Below are positions 37,292 through 47,034 of a stretch of 64,000 bases of DNA, in pieces. The stretch spans positions 1-64,000 of the forward strand of contig NZ_JANFCZ010000004.1 of NCBI RefSeq assembly GCF_024391045.1, given 5' to 3'. The notes under the pieces are model-generated. The model was given only the letters and a program-made list of their open reading frames with translations, searched no databases and had not been told where the DNA came from. The translations under genes were made by a program, and so were the position numbers. Numbering within the stretch: position 1 is the stretch's first letter; each line of letters begins with the position of its first letter. The stretch is from Pseudarthrobacter sulfonivorans. GTDB taxonomy: Bacteria > Actinomycetota > Actinomycetes > Actinomycetales > Micrococcaceae.

Positions 37292-38632
37292 ATGGACCGC
37301 CAGCAAGAGTTTGTCCTGCGCACTATCGAGGAGCGCGACGTACGGTTCGTGCGCCTGTGGTTCACCGACGTCGTGGGATCACTCAAGTCAGTGGCCCTGG
37401 CGCCGGCCGAGGTGGAAGGCGCCTTCGAGGAAGGGCTGGGTTTTGACGGTTCCTCCATTGAGGGACTGGCCCGCGTCTTCGAGTCCGACATGCTGTTGCA
37501 GCCCGACCCGGCAACCTTCCAGATCCTGCCGTGGCGCGGCGAGACGGAACAGACCTCGCGCATGTTCTGCGACATCCTCACCCCCGACGGCGAGCCCTCC
37601 ACCGCCGACCCGCGCAACGTGCTTAAGCGCACCCTGGCCAAAGCCGCGGACATGGGCTTCACCTGCTACACCCATCCGGAGATCGAGTTCTACCTGCTCA
37701 AGTCCCAGGAACCCGGCCCTGACGGCGCGCCCGTGCCGGTGGACGAGGGCGGCTACTTCGACCACGTTCCGGGCGGCGTGGCCCAGGACTTCCGCCGCAC
37801 CGCGGTGACCATGCTGGAGTCGGTGGGCATCTCGGTGGAGTTCAGCCACCACGAGGGCGGCCCGGGACAGAACGAGATCGACCTCCGCTACGCCGATGCG
37901 CTCCAGACCGCTGACAACATCATGACGTTCCGGACGGTCATCAAGGAGGTGGCCCTGCAGCAGGGTACGTATGCAACCTTCATGCCCAAGCCTTTTACGG
38001 CGCACCCGGGTTCCGGCATGCACACCCACTTCTCGCTGTTCGAAGGCGACGCCAACGCGTTCTACGAGGCCGGCGCAGAGTTCCAGCTGTCTAAATCGGC
38101 GCGCCAGTTCATCGCCGGCATCCTGAAGCATGCCCCCGAGTTCACGGCGGTGACCAACCAATTCGTTAACTCGTACAAGCGCCTGTGGGGCGGCGGTGAA
38201 GCACCCAGCTACCTGAGCTGGGGCCACAACAACCGGTCGGCACTGGTCCGCGTACCGCTGTACAAGCCGGGAAAGGGCCAGTCAGCCCGGATCGAATACC
38301 GCGGCATCGACTCCGCAGCCAATCCCTACCTCGCCTACGCGGTCCTGCTGGGCGCGGGCCTGAAGGGCATCGAAGAAGGGTACGAGCTCCCCGCAGCAGC
38401 AGAGGACGACGTCTGGTCGCTGAGCTCGGCTGAGCGGCGCGCCATGGGGCATGATCCGCTGCCGGCCAGCCTCCACGACGCCATCCGGTCCATGGAGGAT
38501 TCGGAACTGATGCCGCAGATTCTGGGCGAACAGGTCTTCGAACACTTCCTGCGCAACAAGCGGGCTGAGTGGCAGGACTACCGGCTGCAGGTGACGCCCT
38601 ACGAACTGCAGCGCAATCTCGGCATCCTCTAG
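37292..38632 (+). CDS. glnA2: Glutamine synthetase, GlnA2 type
   Basis: 446 aa from ATG 37292; TTG 37271 in frame is an alternative. Class I GS fold: FTDVVGSLKSVAL, GLGFDGSSIEGLARV, EIEFYLL, EFSHHEGGPGQNEIDLRYAD in parts, FMPKPFTAHPGSGMHTH and NNRSALVRVP. It is clearly a different subfamily from the 474-aa GS at 50242-51666 and matches the shorter actinobacterial GlnA2 found next to glnE. A Tyr-Glu-Leu-Pro motif corresponds to the adenylylation loop region. It is followed after 9 nt by glnE. Confidence 0.92.
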   Translation: MDRQQEFVLRTIEERDVRFVRLWFTDVVGSLKSVALAPAEVEGAFEEGLGFDGSSIEGLARVFESDMLLQPDPATFQILPWRGETEQTSRMFCDILTPDGEPSTADPRNVLKRTLAKAADMGFTCYTHPEIEFYLLKSQEPGPDGAPVPVDEGGYFDHVPGGVAQDFRRTAVTMLESVGISVEFSHHEGGPGQNEIDLRYADALQTADNIMTFRTVIKEVALQQGTYATFMPKPFTAHPGSGMHTHFSLFEGDANAFYEAGAEFQLSKSARQFIAGILKHAPEFTAVTNQFVNSYKRLWGGGEAPSYLSWGHNNRSALVRVPLYKPGKGQSARIEYRGIDSAANPYLAYAVLLGAGLKGIEEGYELPAAAEDDVWSLSSAERRAMGHDPLPASLHDAIRSMEDSELMPQILGEQVFEHFLRNKRAEWQDYRLQVTPYELQRNLGIL

Positions 38633-38641
38633 GCGGCAGCG

Positions 38642-41600
38642 GTGAGCCTCGCCCGCCGCCTCATCTCGGCCGGCTTCAGCGACTTGGAGAAGGGCGAGAG
38701 GTTTCTGGCTGCCCCCGAACTGGAAGGCCTGGACCAGGAGAGGATTTTCGCGGGACTGCAGATGGCCGCGAACCCCGACATCGCGCTGCAGTCCCTGGTC
38801 CGCCTGATCGAGAAGCATCCGGCCCTCAGGGAGCTGGCTGCCGCCGACCCGGAAACCAGCGAACCGCTGTACCGCGTCCTGGGCGCCTCGGAGGCCCTGG
38901 GTGAGTTCCTGATCCGGCATCCGGAACACCTGGTGGCCTTTGATGTCACTGCCAGCCCGGAACCGCTGCAGGCGGATCCGGAGCAGCTTCGGGCCACCCT
39001 GCTCTCCTCCGTCCGGGCTGACTCGAAGTCCTCCAGGCCGCTGGCCGGGATCACCGGCTCCGAAGCCTATGCCGCGTTGCGGACGGCATACCGCCGCGGG
39101 GTGGTGGACCTGGCCATCAAGGACCTGTGCGCGGCGGACCCGCTGGACTTCATGCCCGCCGTCGGCGCTGAACTTGCCGATCTGGCAGGAGCTGCCATCG
39201 AGGCTGCCCTGGCCGTTTCCCGGGCGGAAGCCGCAGACAAGTTCAGTGCCGTGGAAGTTGCCGGCGTCGGCCTCGCCGTCATCGGCATGGGCAAATGCGG
39301 AGCGCGGGAGCTGAACTACATTTCCGACGTCGATGTCATCTATGTGATCGACGCCGGGGACCTGGACGATGCCCGGGCCAGCACCATCGGCACAGCGTTG
39401 GCCGCCGGGATCTCTCGAGCGATTTCCTCGGTGGCGCGGGAGCCGGGTCTGTGGGAAGTGGACGCCAACCTCCGGCCGGAGGGGAAGTCCGGGCCACTGG
39501 TGCGGACCCTCGCCTCCCACGAGAGCTACTATGCGCGCTGGGCGGAGAGCTGGGAGTTCCAGGCCCTGCTGAAGGCCCGCACCATCGCGGGGGACAGGGA
39601 GCTCGGGGAACGCTACGAAGACGCGGTGGCTCCGCTCATCTGGACTTCCGCGGGGCGGGAGGGCTTCGTCGAATCAGTGCAGGCGATGCGGCGTCGGGTT
39701 ACCGAACACATTCCCGCCGCCGAGGAGCAGCGCCAGATCAAGCTGGGCCGGGGCGGCCTGCGCGACGTCGAATTCACCGTCCAGCTCCTCCAGTTGGTGC
39801 ACGGCAAATCCGACGAGTCACTGCGTCGCAGGGACACCACCTCCGCCATTGCGGCGCTCTCAGCCGGAGGCTACATTGGCCGGTCCGACGCCGCTGCCTT
39901 CGACCGGGCCTACCGCTATCTCCGGCTCCTGGAGCACCGGATCCAGCTGTTCCAACTCCGCCGGACGCACCTCATGCCCGTCAGCGAAACGGCCCTGCGC
40001 GCACTCGCCAAAGCAGTGCTTGGCCCGTCTTCCACGGACCGCCCGCATTCGGACGCGCTGCTCGCGCAGTGGCAGAAAACCAAGCGGTCCGTCCGGGAGC
40101 TGCATGAACGCATCTTCTACCGCCCGCTCCTTAACACGGCCGCCAAGCTCAGCACCGAAGACGCCAAGCTGACGCCGGAGGCAGCCCAGGGCCGGCTGGC
40201 CGCCCTCGGTTACCTTGACCCGAAGGGCGCGATGCGGCACATCGAGGCACTGACCGCGGGTGTCAGCCGGCGGGCCGCCCTGCAACGCCAGCTGTTGCCG
40301 ATCCTGCTGGACTGGCTCGCCGAAGGGGTTGATCCGGACGCCGGGCTCCTGGCGTTCCGGCGGGTCAGCGAAGCGCTCGGAACCACCCACTGGTATCTGG
40401 GCATGCTCCGTGACTCCACGGCCGCCGCGGAGCGGCTGTGCCACGTCCTTTCCAACTCACGCCTGATTGCGGACCTGCTGGAAGTGTCGCCGGAGTCCGT
40501 GGCCTGGCTGGGCAACGACAAGGACCTCGCGCCGCTGGCTTTTGAAGCCCAGTGGCAGGAGATTACGGCCAAGATGTCGCGCCATTCAGACCCCGAAAAT
40601 GCCATGCGCCTGATCCGGCTGATCCGTCGCCGCGAGATCCTGCGGATCGCCATCGCCGATTCTGCGGGCCTACTGAACCAGGACGAGGTGGGCGCAGCCC
40701 TGGCGGACACGGACCGGGCGGCCGTGCTGGGCGCCCTGCGGGTGGCCGAAGGGATTGTATCTGCGAAGGGTCCCCTGAAGACCGCCATGCTCATCGTTGC
40801 CATGGGCCGGCAGGGCGGACGCGAAATCGGGTACGGCTCGGACGCCGATGTGATGTACGTCCACCGGGCCCTCCCCGGCTACACGGACGAGGAAGCCCAG
40901 GAACAGGCCGCCCGGATCGTTTCCAAGGTCTCCAGCCTCCTGACGCAGCCGCTGAAACCCGCGATTATGGCCGAGCGGGTCCTGCAGATGGATGCGGACC
41001 TCCGTCCAGAGGGCAAGAACGGCGCCATGGTGCGTTCGCTGGATTCCTTCGCCGAGTATTACCGCCGTTGGTCCTTGGTCTGGGAAGCGCAGGCACTGCT
41101 GCGGGCACGCCCGATGGCCGGCGACGACGCCCTGGCGGCCGATTTCGTGGCCCTCATCGATCCGATCAGGTACCCGGAAGAGATCTCGGAGCACGACGTC
41201 CGCGAGGTGCGCAGGGTCAAGGCCCGCGTGGAGGCGGAGCGGCTGCCCCGCGGGGCGGACCCGGCACGCCACCTGAAACTGGGGCGCGGGGGACTGAGCG
41301 ACGTCGAATGGCTGGTTCAGCTCCTCCAGCTCCAGCACGCGGGCCAGCACGCTGAACTGCGGACGACCTCCACCGTGGCGGCCCTGGACGCGGCGGCGTC
41401 CCTGGGGCTGCTCTACGTGGCTGACGCGAAACTCCTGGCGGACTCATGGCGCCTGGCGAGCCGGATCCGGTCCGCCAACGTCATCTGGAGCGGCAGGGCC
41501 TCGGACCTCCTGCCGTCCTCACGCCGTGACCTGGAAGCCGTTGCCCGCTGGTGCGGCTACGAACCTGGCCACGCTGCAGCGCTGGAGGAAGATTACCTGC

Positions 41601-41653
41601 GCCTTAGCCGGCGGGCCCGTGCGGTCTTTGAGCGGGTTTTCTACGGTCATTAA
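38642..41653 (+). CDS. glnE: Bifunctional glutamine synthetase adenylyltransferase/adenylyl-removing enzyme
   Basis: 1003 aa from GTG 38642. Two nucleotidyltransferase domains are clear: the N-terminal one with GMGKCGARELNYISDVDVIYV (near residue 215, in two halves) and the C-terminal one with GRQGGREIGYGSDADVMYV (near residue 720). Each is followed by the LKLGRGGLxDVEW/F block. It adenylylates and de-adenylylates a Tyr on glutamine synthetase in response to nitrogen supply. Actinobacteria need it to switch GlnA1. Confidence 0.96.
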   Translation: MSLARRLISAGFSDLEKGERFLAAPELEGLDQERIFAGLQMAANPDIALQSLVRLIEKHPALRELAAADPETSEPLYRVLGASEALGEFLIRHPEHLVAFDVTASPEPLQADPEQLRATLLSSVRADSKSSRPLAGITGSEAYAALRTAYRRGVVDLAIKDLCAADPLDFMPAVGAELADLAGAAIEAALAVSRAEAADKFSAVEVAGVGLAVIGMGKCGARELNYISDVDVIYVIDAGDLDDARASTIGTALAAGISRAISSVAREPGLWEVDANLRPEGKSGPLVRTLASHESYYARWAESWEFQALLKARTIAGDRELGERYEDAVAPLIWTSAGREGFVESVQAMRRRVTEHIPAAEEQRQIKLGRGGLRDVEFTVQLLQLVHGKSDESLRRRDTTSAIAALSAGGYIGRSDAAAFDRAYRYLRLLEHRIQLFQLRRTHLMPVSETALRALAKAVLGPSSTDRPHSDALLAQWQKTKRSVRELHERIFYRPLLNTAAKLSTEDAKLTPEAAQGRLAALGYLDPKGAMRHIEALTAGVSRRAALQRQLLPILLDWLAEGVDPDAGLLAFRRVSEALGTTHWYLGMLRDSTAAAERLCHVLSNSRLIADLLEVSPESVAWLGNDKDLAPLAFEAQWQEITAKMSRHSDPENAMRLIRLIRRREILRIAIADSAGLLNQDEVGAALADTDRAAVLGALRVAEGIVSAKGPLKTAMLIVAMGRQGGREIGYGSDADVMYVHRALPGYTDEEAQEQAARIVSKVSSLLTQPLKPAIMAERVLQMDADLRPEGKNGAMVRSLDSFAEYYRRWSLVWEAQALLRARPMAGDDALAADFVALIDPIRYPEEISEHDVREVRRVKARVEAERLPRGADPARHLKLGRGGLSDVEWLVQLLQLQHAGQHAELRTTSTVAALDAAASLGLLYVADAKLLADSWRLASRIRSANVIWSGRASDLLPSSRRDLEAVARWCGYEPGHAAALEEDYLRLSRRARAVFERVFYGH

Positions 41654-41777
41654 CGGGTAACGGGGCCCTCCCGCAGGCGCGCACGTGATCACAGCCGCCA
41701 AATGCGGGTAACCTCTAGGGGTCAGTTTTGCCGGCCCAAGGACCGGTCGCCGCACTTTACCTAGGGGTTGTTAGAAC

Positions 41778-43295
41778 TTGTCCAGACTCCAGCAGACCGG
41801 GGCCGTCCGGCCACGGCGGGCCACAGTCATCGGAGCGTTGCTGGCCTTTGCCGCGATGCTCTTCGGTGCCGTTGGCGCCGCCGCGGCTCCGACGGACGCA
41901 CCGGCAGTCACCGCCGGATCAGCGCATCCGGCCGCCGCGCCGTCGAGCCTTTCCGGTAAGACCTTCGTCATTGGGACGGATACCACGTTCGCTCCGTTCG
42001 AGTTCCGCGACGCCGGGGGTGAACTGACGGGCATCGACATGGACATCATCCGGGAGATCGCCAAGAAGCAGGGATTCGCCGTCGAAATCAAGTCGCTCGG
42101 CTTCAACGCGGCCCTCCAGGCACTGTCCTCCAACCAGGTGGACGGCGTGATCGCCGGCATGTCCATCACGGAGCCCCGCAAACAGATCTACGATTTTTCC
42201 GACCCGTACTTCGAGTCGGGCGTCCAGATGGCAGTGGCCAAGGCCAACTCGGACATCAAGAGTTACAGCGACCTGAAGGGCAAGACGGTCACGGCCAAGA
42301 CCGGCAGTGAGGGCGAGACGTTCGCCAAGTCGATCGCCGACCAATACGGCTTCACGGTCAAGTCCCTGGACCAGTCGGCCACGATGTACGAGTTCGTAAA
42401 GTCCGGAAACGCCGTCGCTGTCTTCGACGACTACCCGGTGCTGGCGTACGGCATCAGCCAGAACAACGGCCTCAAGGCCGTGACCGACAAGGAAAAGGGC
42501 GGCTCCTACGGCTTCGCGGTCAACAAAGGCAAGAACCCGGAATTGCTGCAGGCGTTCAACACCGGTCTGGGTGAGCTGAAGTCCAGCGGCAAGTACCAGG
42601 AAATCCTGGATAAGTACCTGAAAGACCCCACTCAGGCCACCCCTTCCAGCTTCTGGGACCTGCTGGTCAACAGCTTCCCCGCCCTCATGAAGGGCCTTGG
42701 CAACACCGTGCTGGTGACGGCGATTTCCTTCGCGATCGCCATGCTGATCGGTCTTTTCATGGGCTTCCTGAAGATCTCCACCAGCGTGCTGCTCCGTGGC
42801 ATCGCCACGACCTTCGTCAGCGTCTTCCGCGGGACCCCGCTGCTGGTGTGGGCCTTCTTCTTCTACTTCGGCATCCCGCAGCTGACGGGCCAGCCGATCG
42901 ACATCTGGGTGGCGGGTGTGCTGACCCTGAGCCTTAACTCCGGTGCCTACATCACCGAAATTGTCCGCGGATCCATCCAGTCCGTGGATCCGGGCCAGCT
43001 CGAAGCCAGCCGCAGCCTGGGCCTCGGCTACGCCAAGTCCATGCAGAAGGTGGTTGTTCCGCAGGCCTTCAAAATCATGACGCCGTCCCTGATCAACCAG
43101 CTGATCATCATGCTCAAGGACAGCTCACTGCTGCTCGCCATCGGCTTCGCCGAACTCCTCTACCAGGGCCAGCAGATCTACGCAGGCAACTTCCGGATCA
43201 CCGAAACGCTGCTGATCGTGGCCGTTCTGTACTTCGTGGTGATCATGCTCCTGACCAAACTGGCCAACGTTGCAGATAAGAGGTTCAACAAATGA
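41778..43295 (+). CDS. Amino-acid ABC transporter, fused binding protein and permease
   Basis: 505 aa from TTG 41778. Residues 1-40 are an export signal (basic, then hydrophobic, ending AAAAPTDA). Residues about 55-285 form a family 3 solute-binding domain ([27 protein letters not shown] in parts, [13 protein letters not shown]). Residues about 290-505 are a polar amino-acid permease with the EAA-type loop ([23 protein letters not shown]). Natural fusions of this kind (GlnP type) tether the receptor to the channel. Glutamine or another polar amino acid is the likely substrate. Overlaps the ATPase gene by ATGA. Confidence 0.93.
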   Translation: MSRLQQTGAVRPRRATVIGALLAFAAMLFGAVGAAAAPTDAPAVTAGSAHPAAAPSSLSGKTFVIGTDTTFAPFEFRDAGGELTGIDMDIIREIAKKQGFAVEIKSLGFNAALQALSSNQVDGVIAGMSITEPRKQIYDFSDPYFESGVQMAVAKANSDIKSYSDLKGKTVTAKTGSEGETFAKSIADQYGFTVKSLDQSATMYEFVKSGNAVAVFDDYPVLAYGISQNNGLKAVTDKEKGGSYGFAVNKGKNPELLQAFNTGLGELKSSGKYQEILDKYLKDPTQATPSSFWDLLVNSFPALMKGLGNTVLVTAISFAIAMLIGLFMGFLKISTSVLLRGIATTFVSVFRGTPLLVWAFFFYFGIPQLTGQPIDIWVAGVLTLSLNSGAYITEIVRGSIQSVDPGQLEASRSLGLGYAKSMQKVVVPQAFKIMTPSLINQLIIMLKDSSLLLAIGFAELLYQGQQIYAGNFRITETLLIVAVLYFVVIMLLTKLANVADKRFNK

Positions 43296-44041
43296 GCACA
43301 GCAGTCAGTGCCGCCAGCAAGATCTCGGTCCGGGACCTCAAGAAGTCCTTCGGGGCACATGAGGTCCTCAAGGGCATCAGTGCCGAAGTAGCGGAGGGTG
43401 AGGTGGTTTGTGTTATCGGCCCCTCCGGCTCGGGCAAGTCCACGTTCCTGCGCTGCCTGAACAAGCTCGAGGACATTACCGCCGGTCACGTCACCGTCGA
43501 TGGTTTTGACGTGTCAGACCCCAAAGTGGACATCAACGAGGTCCGCCGCCACATCGGCATGGTGTTCCAGCACTTCAACCTGTTCCCGCACATGTCGGTG
43601 ATTGAGAACATTATGCTGGCGCCGGTGGAATCGAAGAAACAGAGTAAGGACGAGGCCCGGGCCAGCGCCCTGAAACTGCTGGAACGCGTCGGCCTGGCCG
43701 CGAAGGCCGATGCCCGCCCGGCGTCGCTCTCCGGCGGCCAGAAGCAGCGCGTCGCCATAGCCCGGGCGCTGGCCATGAACCCGGACATCATGCTCTTCGA
43801 TGAAGCCACCTCCGCGCTCGACCCCGAGATGGTGGGCGAGGTGCTGCAGGTCATTAAAGACCTGGCCGGCGAAGGTATGACCATGGTCCTCGTGACACAC
43901 GAAATGGGCTTTGCCCGGGAGGTCGCCGACCGGGTGCTCTTCATGGCGGACGGCGTCATCTGCGAGCAGGGAAACCCCGAGCAGCTGTTCGGAAACCCGC
44001 AACAGCAGCGCACCCAGGACTTCCTGTCCAAGGTCCTGTGA
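43292..44041 (+). CDS. Amino-acid ABC transporter ATP-binding protein
   Basis: 249 aa. Walker [15 protein letters not shown]-loop [14 protein letters not shown], signature [16 protein letters not shown], Walker [17 protein letters not shown] and the switch His in VTHEMGF are all present. It is of the GlnQ class and powers the fused receptor-permease encoded just upstream, with translational coupling at both ends. Together with glnE and glnA2 it makes a glutamine/nitrogen block. Confidence 0.94.
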   Translation: MSTAVSAASKISVRDLKKSFGAHEVLKGISAEVAEGEVVCVIGPSGSGKSTFLRCLNKLEDITAGHVTVDGFDVSDPKVDINEVRRHIGMVFQHFNLFPHMSVIENIMLAPVESKKQSKDEARASALKLLERVGLAAKADARPASLSGGQKQRVAIARALAMNPDIMLFDEATSALDPEMVGEVLQVIKDLAGEGMTMVLVTHEMGFAREVADRVLFMADGVICEQGNPEQLFGNPQQQRTQDFLSKVL

Positions 44042-44595
44042 TCCGGGCCGGCAACGCCGGGCCGGGTGTTGTGGTGGCTGACAACGTGTGGCTGTTGCCG
44101 CTGAAGGACCTCGACGGCGACGCCCGCGCCGTCAAGCTCGGTGAGATCGCCGGACTTGAAGTCAGTGCCGAGCACCGGATGTTCGTCGGCGACCCGCTAC
44201 GGATGGCACTCACGGGTCTGGCGGAAGACGGCCGGTATCCGTACGTCATTGACTCCGACGGCACCGCCGTGGGTGTCCTGACCCTGCAGGCGGGCGCTGC
44301 GACGCTCGCCGGGTGGCCCGACGACCACACGGCCTGGCTGCTGCGCGGGTTTGCCATCGACCGTCACCGCCAGGGCAGGGGACTGGGCCGGATCGCTGCT
44401 GCCAAGGCGGTGGTGGCCGCGGCGAAACTGACGGCCGCGCACGGAAGACGGGAGGCCGGCGTCGTACTTTCGGTCAACGAGGCCAACCCGGCGGGGCTTG
44501 CCGCCTACCGGCATGCCGGATTCGTGGACCACGGACAGTACCTCGGCGGCACTTCCGGGCCGCAGCGGATCATGTACAGCCGCTTCACCAGCTGA
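44038..44595 (+). CDS. GNAT-family N-acetyltransferase
   Basis: 185 aa from GTG 44038, overlapping the ATPase stop (GTGA). The acetyl-CoA loop is [23 protein letters not shown] (R/Q-x-x-G-x-G/A motif in the second half), followed by [27 protein letters not shown] in parts, the usual C-terminal strand pattern. The substrate is unknown. Coupling to the transporter suggests it acts on a related amino compound, but this is only inference. Confidence 0.88.
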   Translation: MIRAGNAGPGVVVADNVWLLPLKDLDGDARAVKLGEIAGLEVSAEHRMFVGDPLRMALTGLAEDGRYPYVIDSDGTAVGVLTLQAGAATLAGWPDDHTAWLLRGFAIDRHRQGRGLGRIAAAKAVVAAAKLTAAHGRREAGVVLSVNEANPAGLAAYRHAGFVDHGQYLGGTSGPQRIMYSRFTS

Positions 44596-44816
44596 TTCTG
44601 CCGGACACGGGCGTCACGGCGGTTGCCTCGGGGCGCACATTGACACATCATGTGGGTGGCGGTGTTCTTCAGTCCTTGTTGGGGGGAAGGCTTGAAAAGT
44701 CTTCGTCCGGGGGAGCACATGTCAGGGGGCTGGCTCTTGGTCTCAGCACGTCTGGAGCCGGCCCCCACCTTGCGCCGGGGGCCAGGAGTCCTGCGCGAGG
44801 GGCGGGCAGCCGTTGT
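44596..44816. other. Intergenic region between GNAT gene and island
   Basis: No convincing gene. A TTGACA occurs at 44640-44645. A hairpin GGCCCCC / GGGGGCC (44760-44766 and 44777-44783) lies past the end of the minus-strand deacetylase remnant and may terminate it. Confidence 0.4.
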
Positions 44817-45392
44817 TTATGCCGGCGGCTGGGAGCCGTCCGGTGCGGCAACGACGGCGAGCGAACCCTGGTTGACCGTGTTGGCCGTGGCGGACGGGAC
44901 TACCACGCCAAAATCGTAGCCCTCGGCCCGCAGCGCGTCGATGGTGGCGGCCAGGTACGTCCACTGGGTCGCGGGGCAGGACAGGACGTCCTCAGCGTCG
45001 TGGAGCAGGATGATCGCGCCGGGGGCCGCTTCCGCCATGACGTACTGCTGGACGCCGGCCGCACCCGGGCACTCAAAGTCGCCGGGGTTGCCGACGTCCC
45101 AGTGCCAAAGAACCCCGCCGCTCATGCCGAGGCTCGTGAGGTAATCCGTCGCGTACGGGGTGCTGTTGCCGAACGGGAAGCGCATGAGTGTGGGCGTCTC
45201 GCCGGTGATGGCCTTAATGGCATCGTTGGTGAGGTCGATCTGCTGCTTCTGCTGCGCCTGGGTTATATCCGGGAAGTTGGCGTGGTCCCATGAGTGGTTC
45301 CCGATCACATGGCCCTCGGCCGCGATCCGTTGCACGAGGTCGGGGTTTTGCTGTGCGTGGGAACCCTCGAGGAAGAAGGTGGCCTTAACACC
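44817..45392 (-). pseudogene. 5'-truncated polysaccharide deacetylase (NodB homology)
   Basis: The minus-strand frame begins abruptly after a TAG at 45393-45395 with GVKATFFLEGSH, then IAAEGHVIGNHSWDH (His-x-x-x-His/Asp metal motif), MRFPFGN and the C-terminal AIILLHDAEDV, and stops at 44817. The family's first part, with the export signal and catalytic LTFDDGP, is missing. The adjacent DNA belongs to the RES gene. The break is therefore a deletion or insertion junction near 45393-45430. The downstream part is undamaged, so the loss may be fairly recent. Confidence 0.8.
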
Positions 45393-46205
45393 CTACCTTC
45401 CGGCCCGCTGCCGGGCGGAAGGAAAGTTCCATTCGAGTCCCGTGAGGTCAACCGTCGATCGGTATGCCCATCCAGTGAAAATCTGGGGCGGAAGGTCCCA
45501 CAATTCGAAGGCAAGAAACCGAGACAGCTGGTACGGATCGGGATTTCACGGCCCGGCTTGGGCCCTGAACGCTTCGTCTAAAAAGCCTTGAATCACCTGA
45601 AGCTTTTGACTGTCTTCGTCCCGGCGGCCTGGCATTTGAGGGTCCTGGCCGACAAGCGTTGCCTGTAAGTCTGACTTAGCTTCAAACCGGCTGATCGCGA
45701 AGGTGTCTCCCTTTTGAACCGGCATTCCAGAACCGCGGTCTTCGGAGTTCCGATGGAGGTGTAAGGGTGGGCTCGCCGACGTTGTTGAGTCTGCCGAGGG
45801 CACTGACCTTGTCGGGGGCCGGCGCCCAAACATCTGAGGTGGTTCGTAGGTCCAACTCGACATTTAAAATTCTTCGTCCGCGGAAGAAGCGAGTTTCTCG
45901 GTATACAGGGACGCTACTCCTGACCATAGAGATGCTCCGGTTCCTACCGGGCATATAACTTGGTAAATTTCGTCCCTGAGTTCCCCTGCAGTGAGTGACC
46001 CGAGTCGCTCATGGGGAAACGAAGCCACGCGCTCCCGCAGCTCTTCCGCCGACACCCCGGCGAGTTGTCGGCGGACGTCGGCAGGGCCTCCCTCTGCCAG
46101 TTGCGGATGCAAGTGCAGATAGCCATAAGCCCGTTCCTCCATTCGCCTGCCACGGCCTCGGCTGGAACGGCAGATTATCACTGCTGCAATTCCCGTCCAC
46201 ACCAC
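45393..46205 (-). pseudogene. RES-domain protein gene, broken by frameshifts
   Basis: One protein can be read across four consecutive minus-strand frame segments. 45864-46205 ends LRDEIYQVICPV...SSADEEF. About 45763-45862 reads VELDLRTTSDVWAPAPDKV...GRLNNVGEPTL. About 45716-45762 reads YTSIGTPKTAVLE. 45393-45715 reads GDTFAISRFEAKSDL..., an in-frame TGA at 45546-45548, then YQLSRFLAFELWDLPPQIF and GWAYRST. GRLNxxGEPxLYTS and the C-terminal FxLPPxxFxGWAY are RES-domain features. RES domains are NAD-degrading toxins in some toxin-antitoxin pairs; this copy is dead. Confidence 0.75.
45401..45426. repeat. Hairpin at the junction of the two pseudogenes
   Basis: Near-perfect stem (TTCCGGCCCG facing CGGGCGGAA with one bulge) at the point where deacetylase sequence stops and RES sequence begins. 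It may mark the rearrangement point. Confidence 0.4.
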
Positions 46206-46453
46206 ACCGGCCCACTCCTGGACGTAGTCGGTGGCATAGCCTTGCGGCTAGCTGCGGCTCCGCCGGCGCTTCTCGATGCGTTCCACGCGCCCACTTAACC
46301 ACGAAAGCGCCCGCCCACCGAAGTGGACGGCGCTCCCTAAAGAAGACCCCTATGTGGGCCGAGCGAGGCTCCGCACGAGTCCACCCCATTCGATCCTCTG
46401 GGGTTTGGGGGAGAGCAGAGGATCGGAGCCAGCCTATCGGAAGAGGCCCACGT
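46206..46453. other. Island segment with no recognisable gene
   Basis: Short frames occur on both strands but none reads as protein or has an RBS. Confidence 0.35.
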
Positions 46454-46591
46454 TCACTTGACGGGGGTCAGTGTCGAGGGTGTCGGGTTAGGTGCTGGGG
46501 CCGTGCTGGTTGGCGCTTCCGGCGGGGCAGGAGAGTCGTGGCATCCCACCAGCAGAAGACTGACCATGAGCGCGAGACCAAGTTTCTTCAT
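46454..46591 (-). CDS. Tiny lipoprotein (45 aa)
   Basis: ATG 46591 to TGA 46454. The peptide begins MKKLGLALMVSLLLVGC, a textbook lipoprotein signal with lipobox LVGC and lipidated Cys17. A Pro/Ala/Thr-rich, almost uncharged tail follows (SPAPPEAPTSTAPAPNPTP in part), ending VK. The start overlaps the stop of the larger minus-strand frame by four bases (ATGA), so both are probably translated together. Size and coupling recall lysis lipoproteins (Rz1-like) or small secreted lipoproteins of mobile elements, but no function can be assigned. Confidence 0.7.
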   Translation of the reverse strand: MKKLGLALMVSLLLVGCHDSPAPPEAPTSTAPAPNPTPSTLTPVK

Positions 46592-46992
46592 GTCACAAAC
46601 CTATGCCACTCGCACCAGCAAGGCACCCGGCTCCAAGGATCGGCGTTGTAGTCGTAACCCTCAGCGAACCCGAGCGCATTCTCCGCATGCTGCATCGAGT
46701 ACCCGCGGGGAGATGCGGCGGTGTTGAAGCGTGCGACCTGCGAACCCATCAGCACGCCGCACCACCTAGGCCTGCAGTTTTTTGTGCACCTATCGAGAGG
46801 GGAAACATTGGACGGGAGGTTCGCGGGCGCAGGCGCCGCTTGAGCGGCCGCTTTCGACTCAGCGGGCGAGAGCTTCGCCAAAATGCCTGCAAGGGCCACA
46901 CAGCCTGCCACCACAAGGGCACCGGGGGATATCCGCCGTCGACAAGGCCTGCCAGATAGCGGCGCCACGGTCACCAAGGCCCTCAGGTTCAT
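46588..46992 (-). CDS. Hypothetical membrane-anchored protein upstream of the tiny lipoprotein
   Basis: 134 aa from ATG 46992; GTG 47043 is an in-frame alternative but overlaps the next gene. One hydrophobic stretch (about residues 23-43, ISPGALVVAGCVALAGILA) acts as an anchor, followed by an Ala/Pro segment and a Cys/Trp-rich C-terminal half (CTKNCRPRWCG, VPCWCEWHRFV). Six Cys after the anchor suggest disulphides or metal binding. The frame overlaps the 45-aa lipoprotein start by ATGA. It could also be a degraded gene; I do not recognise the family. Confidence 0.45.
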   Translation of the reverse strand: MNLRALVTVAPLSGRPCRRRISPGALVVAGCVALAGILAKLSPAESKAAAQAAPAPANLPSNVSPLDRCTKNCRPRWCGVLMGSQVARFNTAASPRGYSMQHAENALGFAEGYDYNADPWSRVPCWCEWHRFVT

Positions 46993-47034
46993 CCGTGGCA
47001 CAGCTCCAAGTATTCGATGTGATGAGATTTGAGG

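Noticed and set aside
44505..44768. 87-aa minus frame between the GNAT gene and the deacetylase remnant
   Set aside because: Overlaps the end of the GNAT gene, lacks an RBS and reads as random sequence.
46206..46389. Upstream part of the 126-aa minus frame 46009-46389 as a separate gene
   Set aside because: Overlaps the RES remnant in another frame, and the Arg/Trp-rich sequence has no protein pattern.
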